This document shows positions 56,908-64,000 of a stretch of 64,000 nt of DNA, in pieces. The translations under genes were made by a program, and so were the position numbers. The notes below the pieces were generated by a model. It did no database searches. It was given only the letters and a program-made list of their open reading frames with translations, and was not told the DNA's origin. This DNA comes from Haematococcus lacustris (lineage: Eukaryota > Chlorophyta > Chlorophyceae > Chlamydomonadales > Haematococcaceae). Numbering within the stretch: the stretch's first letter is position 1; every line of letters begins with the position of its first letter. The stretch is taken from positions 9,054,520 to 9,118,519 of the forward strand of contig JASKMD010000015.1 in assembly GCA_030144725.1 (NCBI GenBank). Reading direction: 5' to 3'.

Positions 56908-57575
56908 TGCTGCTCATTACTTGCCTCTCGCCTTTCGCACTTGCTGCCTGGTTGGGGAGGGTTGCTGCTCCTTGCCACCCCTCATGTGAGAGGGGGCAGT
57001 GCAGCGTGGGATGAGGGTGGGAGGGAGCGAGGGTTGCAATGGGGAGGGTAGGGGGTGGGGATGGGAGCAGTGGTGGGGTACACAGCTGTATCTCCAGGTG
57101 AGTGTGATGGTGTAGTTGGAGGTGGTGGTCGGGGGGCTGGGCTAGGCGGGGACGGGGGTAGGGACAAGGGAGGGCAATAGTGTTGATGATCTGTATACGG
57201 GGGATAGAGAAGGGGAGGGGCAGGGAGCAAGGAGCGAAAGGGGGAGCTTGTGTGTGGGCGGGGGGAGGAGCGGGAGCGGGGGCGGGGGCGGGGATGGGGG
57301 AAGCGTGTCGATGAACTGGGAGGGGGTGGTTGTGTAAGGGAAAGGAAGGCTGGGCGGGGGTAGGGGCAGGGGGTAGAAGGCGAGGGGGAGGGGGGAAGTA
57401 GGAAAGGAGGGTGGAGTAGGAGGGTGGGGTGGGGTGGGGTGGGGGATGGGGGGAAGAGAAAGGAGAAGGGGAAAGGTTGGGTATTACGATTTACCATTAG
57501 CCCTGCAGCGAACACAGTGTGTGGTAGTGGTTAGGCTGGGTGATAATGGACACTGAGAGGCAAGGCCGAACCACT
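56908..57575. other. G-rich, gene-free stretch
   Basis: Strongly purine- and G-biased on the plus strand, with GGGGTGGGGTGGGGTGGGGG near 57424-57445. It looks like the reverse complement of the C-rich modules further right. No coding gene is supported. Confidence 0.6.
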
Positions 57576-57870
57576 CACCGTTAACGCCATGTTGCTCCAT
57601 GCCGCACCATGTTGGCTCCCTGTTGGCTCTTACCTTGGTCTTACCTTTGTGATGCGGGAGGTCTTACTCTTGTAGTGGGACGGGCTGCAATGGAGAGGGT
57701 ACGGGGTGACGAAAGCGGGGGAGGGGAGGGAGAGAGGGTAAGGGAGGGAGGTGCGGGGGAGGGGGGGAGGAAGGGGACTGAAAGGGGAAGGGATGTGGAC
57801 CTGCGGCAAGGAGGTGACAGGTTGTCAAAGGAGGAGCAATGAATGGTGGGTACAAGATGCACTCACCGAG
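57576..57870 (-). repeat. Left arm of an imperfect inverted repeat
   Basis: Read on the minus strand, 57576-57650 matches 59420-59497 (shared AAGAGCCAACAGGGAGCCAA and GGCGTTA(A/G)CGGTGAG). Around 57800-57870 it matches 59705-59795 (shared GGTGAGTGCATC, GTACCCA and GCCGCAGGTC). Confidence 0.7.
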
Positions 57871-58889
57871 TTTGATGCACAAGGGGCAGGGAAGATGGGC
57901 TCGGAGATGGTGGGTACATGTCAAAGGCAAAAAGATGGGTCGCTGCATGTGAAACGGTGCATTACCTCGCAACGCATTGGCTACGCGCAAAGGTTGGCGA
58001 GGTAATGCCCGTGTGTTATCGCGCAACGCGTGGCTACGGAGTTGGCTGAGATCTCCAGGTTGCGACACTGGCTAGGAGGCTGGCCGCTACGTGAGATGTG
58101 GCTGCCCGGCCGAATGCGGCTGCCTGGCTGCGATGTGGCGATGTTGCGTGGCTGCGATGTGGCTCAGTGGCCGCCTGGCTACCTAGCCTGGCTACCGAAC
58201 TGAGGGCAGGGGCTACCGAATTGAGGGCGTGAAGGGCGGCACGAACTGCAGATCGGCTTGCATGTTAGACATGAAATATGAAAAACTAACATCCGCCCAG
58301 TACGCGGCGTAGTCAACTAGCGACGATCCTAGTCATGCTAGGAACGTAGCCGCAGCTAGTGCCAGCTAGAAGGTCAGCCTTGAGGATAAGCAGCCTAGAA
58401 ACTCAGCCTCGCAGCCTTGCAGCCACACTGCCCCTAATTCGCGTCCCGCATCTAGGTAGCCAGGCGCCTTGCAACCAGCCTCGCAGCCTCGCAGCCTCGC
58501 AGTCATGCCCGAAGCTCAGCTCGATCCCAGCCACATCGCAGCTAGCTAGCTAGCTCAGACACACAAGGTAGTTTCAGCTAGCGTTGCAGCCATTTCCATT
58601 TCCATTTCCATAACGCAGCCAACCTCGAAGCTAGGCGTACAGCCACGTATTTACGTAGCTAGCTCAGCCCCGCAGTCCAGCCACTTCACCAGCATCGCGA
58701 CACAGCTACACAACCTCGCAAAGTCGCAGCCACGCAGCCACGCAAGAAGCCAACGTAGCCAGCCTAGCAACGCAGCGACACACTACGAGCAAGCCGTCAT
58801 CCATGCAAACCATGCGAAGTTGTCAAGGTGAGTGGCTATCCCTGTGCAGGTATGTGGCTCCCTCTACTTAGCTTAACCACTGGCGTGCC
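57871..58889. other. Spacer with CGCAGCC / GCTAGCTAGC-type short repeats
   Basis: Contains repeated GGCTGCGATGTGGC words (58110-58160), GCAGCCTCGCAGCCTCGCAG (58481-58501), and many TAGCTAGC and CGCAGCCA words. No reading frame of substance or RNA gene is supported. Confidence 0.5.
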
Positions 58890-61800
58890 TTTTGTGCTGC
58901 TGTAGGATTAATGGTCTTACCTCTTCCCTTTGCCACCACCACCTCCAAGTCCGTCGTCGCACATGCCTTGACATACTCCCTACCGTACCTTGCAGCCTAC
59001 CTCGCAGCCTACCGTACCTTGCAGCCTACCTCACAGCCTCCCTCCCTCCCTCCCGACCTACTCCCTCCCTCCCTCCCTCCCTTCCTCCCTCCCTTCCTCT
59101 CCTTTCCCTTCCCCCTAGCTGATTGCAGGTGTAATGGGCACCTCCCCTTCCCTCTACACTATACAACCACCCCCTCCCAGTTTGACATTACATTCCCCCC
59201 CTCCCTCAACCTCACCCTCACCCTCACCCTGGCAGTTTCACCACTTTCACCTCTCCCCAACCCCTGCTTCCCCCCTCCCCGTCACCTCCCCCCTGGCATC
59301 CCAGCCCCCTCCCTTACCCCAGCAGACAGAAGAGAGCCCACCCCACCCTTAACGCTCAACCCTACCCTGGCTCTTCCACCCCCACCACTAACAACACCAC
59401 TCCAAAAGGTAAGAGCCAACTCCACTCCAAGGTAAGAGCCAACAGGGAGCCAACATGGCGCAGCATGGAGCAGCACGGCGTTAGCGGTGAGTGGGTCGCG
59501 TGTTTGTTGCAGGTCTGATGATCCCACCTTCACCCCCCACCCCCACCCTCACCCTCACCTTCACGCCCAGCCCAGCCCAGCCCAGCCCTGCCCTACTCTC
59601 CCACCCTGCACTTCCTACTGAGGTGAGGACAAAGGATGGTGGGTTGTAATGGAGGGCTGCTACACCTGCCCCTCCATCTGCCAGCTCAACATCTCCCTAC
59701 TCTATGGGTGAGTGCATCCAGTACCCATGTCCCATGTTTGCTTCCGTTGACAAATCGTCACACCGTTGCCGCAGGTCTTGCGCGCCTACACCTGAGACTA
59801 TCAATGCCCTCCCTCCCTTCTTCCCCACTTCTCTCGCCCTCCCCATGGACCTCCCCTTCCCTTCCCTCCCATTCCCTCCTCTACCTCCCCTCCCCCGCTT
59901 CTCCATCATCCCGTCCCCCTCTTGGTCCTATTACCCCCTCCAGCAACAACAGCAACCTTCTTCCCCTTCTGCCTCCTCACCCTCACCATCTACACACAAA
60001 CAGTTTCAGCGGGCGCTAGCAGGTCAACTTGGGATCACGCAAAAGGTGAGTGCATGTATGTGGCACCCTGTACATACCCTAACCGCTAGCATGCCCCTTG
60101 TCCCGTTGCAGGATTGATCATCACACCCTTCCCCTTTTCCTCCCCTTTCCCACGCCCACCACCATCGCCAAGCTGGTCGTCCCTCCACATCCACCTCTCC
60201 CCACCCCCACTTCCACCCTCCCCGTCACCTCTCCCCTGACATCCCAGCAACCAAGAGAAAGCCCACCCCATCCACCCTCTTGCCACTACCACCACCACCA
60301 CCCCCCCCTCCCTTCTCCCTCTCCCTCTCTCCCATGCTTGTCAAGCCTAACCTTCCCCTCTCCCACCCTTCGATTGACGTGGCATCGCAGCCCCCTCCTC
60401 ACCCCACCTTCCCTTCCCTACACACTACTACACACCCCACCACAGCCCCAACCCACTGGCGCATGGGATATGTTGCCAGGGGTGAGCAGGTAGGAGGCCA
60501 GGAGGACCACAAAGGTGAGGCCGCGGTGATAGCTAACACAGTGCACAGCCTGGTCACCCTACCGCACGTGCACGCCCCTTGGTTGCAGGTCTGATGGGCA
60601 ACTCCCCTCCCCGCCCCGACCCCCGCCCATGCCCCCAACCCATGCCCCTACACAACCCAACCCAGGCCCCTACCCAACCCAACCCATGCCCCTAACCCAA
60701 CCCACCCCGCCTTCAAGCCACCCCGCCCATTTACACCCAACTGAGCCTTCCGCCTCCCCGCCTCCCGCCTCCCTGCCTCCCGCCTCCCCGCATCCTGCCT
60801 CCCTGCCTCCCGCCTTCCACATCTACCCTCCCTCCCCGCCTTCAATCCTCCACTCCCACCCCCTTCCCAGCAGCAGTCATAGCAAGCAGCCAAAAGGTAG
60901 GTAGGTGCTATAGTGCCCCTACTATCCGCTGCTGCTGCCCCCCTTGCTGTTGCTGCCCCCAGCCCCCTGCCCTCGCAGCCACCTGCCCTCCCCTCCCGAC
61001 CCTTCCCAGCAGCCAAGAGAAGACCTCCACCAACCTTCCTTGGCACCTTGGCATCACTACCACCACCTTCCCCACCCACCCCCCACACACAAGCTCCCCC
61101 ACCCCCCTCTTCGTCCTCACCCTTTCGAATTATGCTCCCTGCTATTGAGTGGTTGCTGGTGGCTACCGGTAAGTGGCCAACACTCAGTGCCTAGCCTGAT
61201 CTCCCTACCTCACGTGCACGCCCCTTGGTTGCAGGTCTGATGGGCAACTCCCCTCCCCTTCCCTATTCCCGATACACCATCCATCAACACATTTCCCCCT
61301 CCCCCTCCCCTGCCCCCGCCCTCGCCCCACCCCTACCCCCGCCCAGCTACACCCCAGCTACACCTCCAACTACACCGTCATAGTCACCTGGAGCCACAGC
61401 TGTGTACGGCAGCCTGGAGCCATGCCCATCTACACATCACACCTCCAGCCATGCCAATCCACACACCACAAGCTGTAGCTGCACCGTAGCCTTAGCAGGC
61501 AGGGGTCAGTCGCTGTGTGGTGAGTGTTGTTGTTGCTGCTTCTGCTACATCTGACAACCCGTTCCACCCTTGCTCACGTCTCTCTCCACTCACTTGGCTG
61601 CAGGTCTGATGGGCCTTTCCCCTCCTCTTTCCTTTCCCATATACAACCACCTCCTTCCAGTTCATCGGCACGCTTCCCCCATCCCCATCCCCCTGCCCCC
61701 CCTACCCCCCTGCCCCCAGCCCCCTGCCCCCATCGACTGGGGCACAACTCCTTGTACTCTAGCAAGCACATTAAGACCCACTCCTTGTACCCGCTCCTCC

Positions 61801-61965
61801 CCCCGCCCCCTGCAACCTGCAGCCACAGCTATGTCAGGCAGCCTTGAGCCATGCCATCTACACCCAAACCGCCAGCCATGCCCATCCACACACCACAATG
61901 TTGAAGCTGCACCGTAGCCTTAGCGGGCCGGTCGCTGTGCGGTGAGTGATGTTGCTCTTGTTTGC
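58890..61965 (+). repeat. Array of diverged C-rich modules
   Basis: At least six loosely related modules follow one another. Each has a (T)TGCAGG(T/A)(C/T)TGATGG-like word (about 59510, 60107, 60586, 61232, 61601), then a long pyrimidine/CCCACC-rich tract, and often an AGCAGCCAAGAGAA-like word (59318, 60245, 60885, 61008) and a GTGAGTGCAT or GTAAGAG word. Boundaries are vague. The GT...GCAG order resembles exon/intron remnants of a proline-rich gene, but no frame is maintained between modules, so I treat it as repeats. Confidence 0.55.
59406..59800 (+). repeat. Right arm of the imperfect inverted repeat
   Basis: Counterpart of 57576-57870 in opposite orientation; the arms are separated by about 1.5 kb. 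Confidence 0.7.
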
Positions 61966-62084
61966 ATGCAGTAGGAGCGCGAAAAGAGTACCATAGCGTG
62001 CCCCCTCTGCACACCTTGCCAGGCAAGTGCCACTTCATCCCAACCACCCCTGCTCCCCTGCTGCTGCTGCTGCTGATGCTGCTG

Positions 62085-63460
62085 CTGGACCAATACTGGT
62101 TCGTGGACCAGTACTGGTTAGTGCGACCAGTACTGGTTGGTGCGACCAGTACTGGTTGGTGCGACCAGTACTGGTTCGAGTGACCAGTACTGGTTCGTTG
62201 ACCAGTACTGGTTCGTGGACCAGTACTGGTTCGTGCGACCAGTACTGGTTCGTGTGACCAGTACTGGTTCATGGACCAGTACTGGTTCGTGGACCAGTAC
62301 TGGTTCGTGGACCAGTACTGGTTGGTGCGACCAGTACTGGTTCATGACCAGTACTGGTTCGAGTGACCAGTACTGGTTCGAGTGACCAGTACTGGTTCGT
62401 GGACCAGTACTGGTTCGAGTGACCAGTACTGGTTCGAGTGACCAGTACTGGTTCATGGACCAGTACTGGTTCGTGCGACCAGTACTGGTTCGAGTGACCA
62501 GTACTGGTTCATGGACCAGTACTGGTTCGTGGACCAGTACTGGTTCGTGCGACCAGTACTGGTTCGAGTGACCAGTACTGGTTCATGGACCAGTACTGGT
62601 TCGTGGACCAGTACTGGTTCGTGCGACCAGTACTGGTTCGAGTGACCAGTACTGGTTCATGGACCAGTACTGGTTCGTGGACCAGTACTGGTTCGAGTGA
62701 CCAGTACTGGTTCGAGTGACCAGTACTGGTTCATGGACCAGTACTGGTTCGTGGACCAGTACTGGTTCGAGTGACCAGTACTGGTTCGAGTGACCAGTAC
62801 TGGTTCATGGACCAGTACTGGTTCGTGGACCAGTACTGGTTCGAGTGACCAGTACTGGTTCGAGTGACCAGTACTGGTTCATGGACCAGTACTGGTTCGT
62901 GCGACCAGTACTGGTTCGAGTGACCAGTACTGGTTCATGGACCAGTACTGGTTCATGGACCAGTACTGGTTCGTGGACCAGTACTGGTTCGTGCGACCAG
63001 TACTGGTTCGAGTGACCAGTACTGGTTCGAGTGACCAGTACTGGTTCATGGACCAGTACTGGTTCGTGGACCAGTACTGGTTCGAATGACCAGTACTGGT
63101 TCGAGTGACCAGTACTGGTTCATGGACCAGTACTGGTTCGTGCGACCAGTACTGGTTCGAGTGACCAGTACTGGTTCATGGACCAGTACTGGTTCATGGA
63201 CCAGTACTGGTTCGTGGACCAGTACTGGTTCGTGCGACCAGTACTGGTTCGAGTGACCAGTACTGGTTCGAGTGACCAGTACTGGTTCATGGACCAGTAC
63301 TGGTGCGTGGACCAGTACTTGTTCTTGCAACCAGTACTGGTTCGAGTGACTGGTACTGGTTCGTGGACCAGTACTGGTTCGTTGACCAGTACTGTTTTGT
63401 GCAACCAGTACTGGTTCGAGTGACCAGTACTGGTTCGTGCAACCAGTACTGGTTCAGTGC
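62085..63460. repeat. Minisatellite built on the palindrome CCAGTACTGG
   Basis: Roughly 70 units of 17-19 bases, each containing the perfect 10-base palindrome CCAGTACTGG plus a 7-9 base linker of a few types (TTCGTGGA, TTCGTGCGA, TTCGAGTGA, TTCATGGA). From about 62430 the linkers recur in an ordered series, a higher-order repeat of about 73 bases. Open frames across it (Thr-Ser-Thr-Gly or Gln-Tyr-Trp motifs) are by-products. Confidence 0.95.
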
Positions 63461-63833
63461 AGGGGCTGGAGCTTAAACGACTACCTTCATTACATTGAGG
63501 TCGTCTTGAATTATAAGGGAGTGAGATAGAGGACGGATGGAGTGTCTTGGTAAATGCTACATTGCATGTTGCATAGCGTGCGAAGCTGTGTACTGTGTAA
63601 TGGTATAGTGATAGTGGTAGTGATAGTGGTAACAAACACACGTACACAGTAATCTCAATGACATTGCTTAGTGAGTGATAGCACATGCAATGTGTTATAG
63701 CGTGTTGTCCTCTTGTTGTAATCTGTGCCTATATTGTACCTAACCTAGGCTCCAGCCCTGTACTCGAGCCTTAGCCCTAACCCTTCGGCTATCATCCACT
63801 TTACTGTAAGCATTACTCGCTTCATTCATAGGA
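63461..63833. other. Gene-free AT-richer flank
   Basis: Lower GC than the rest of the window, with GATAGTGGTA repeats (63608-63632) and a telomere-like TTAGCCCTAACCC near 63771. I see no gene. Confidence 0.55.
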
Positions 63834-64000
63834 CTTGACATTATAGAGTGATGTTAACCCTTTACAAGCGCACATGATAGCGCACATCGACTGGACATCG
63901 CACATTAGAAAGACTTGGCAGTATGGAGAGTTGTCAACCCATCACAAGCGCACATTGTAGCGCACATCGACTAGACATCGCACATCGCACATCGACGTAG
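63834..64000. repeat. Tandem repeat of about 78 bp at the right edge
   Basis: Two diverged copies begin with GACTTG(A/G)CA (63834 and 63912) and share CACAAGCGCACAT, TAGCGCACATCGACT and GACATCGCACAT. The array may continue past the window. Confidence 0.75.

Noticed and set aside
62085..63460. CRISPR-like array (palindromic repeats with spacers)
   Set aside because: Repeat cores are only 10 bases, the intervening 7-9 bases are of a few recurrent types rather than unique spacers, and the genome is eukaryotic.
62118..63686. Repetitive protein with QYWSxEPVLV motifs on the minus strand
   Set aside because: Every frame of the minisatellite is partly open, units of 17-19 bases do not hold one frame, and there is no start, splice or poly(A) context.

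Overview
The window is nuclear DNA of a green alga, most likely a volvocalean chlorophyte. Signs are many short GT-AG introns, high GC, CAG/CTG and other microsatellites, TGTAA polyadenylation signals, and chloroplast genes with transit peptides (an HCF136 photosystem II assembly factor and a plant-type starch branching enzyme). An array of octotricopeptide-repeat (OPR)-like genes and a relic resembling a transposon ORF I recall from Haematococcus-type algae fit the same group. The genus is an inference. Two runs of exactly 500 N are assembly gaps of unknown true size.

Layout. 1-5150: 3' part of a gene for a long low-complexity protein ending in a SAM domain, with a (CCCCTG)n array upstream and a (CCCA)n array in an intron. 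5285-5455: RPB12, the zinc-ribbon subunit shared by RNA polymerases I, II and III. 5456-22260: four tandem OPR-like gene units (period about 3.6-4.1 kb). Copies A and C are intact two-exon genes, B is frameshifted twice, and D lacks its 5' end at a gap. 23014-34948 (minus): a complete 23-exon starch branching enzyme gene, all catalytic motifs present. 35445-39250 (plus): a complete 10-exon HCF136 gene, divergent from the SBE gene across about 0.5 kb. 39624-49255 (minus): a large coiled-coil and disordered protein of unknown function, modelled in 10 exons, with a decayed transposon relic in one intron. 49320-51933 (plus): a six-exon glutathione S-transferase-like gene divergent from it.

A segment of at least 3 kb carrying that divergent pair is repeated at 53298-56407. 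There the GST copy lacks its last exon because of the second gap, and the minus-strand gene is cut off inside its third exon. From 56908 to the end I see no convincing gene: GC-skewed repeat modules with inverted copies, then a 1.4-kb minisatellite built on the palindrome CCAGTACTGG with higher-order organisation, and a short tandem repeat at the edge.

How the genes relate: SBE builds amylopectin branches in the plastid; HCF136 assembles the photosystem II reaction centre in the thylakoid lumen; OPR proteins are typically nucleus-encoded regulators of organelle RNAs. The most notable biology is the OPR-like array, which shows recombination between copies inside the helical repeats.
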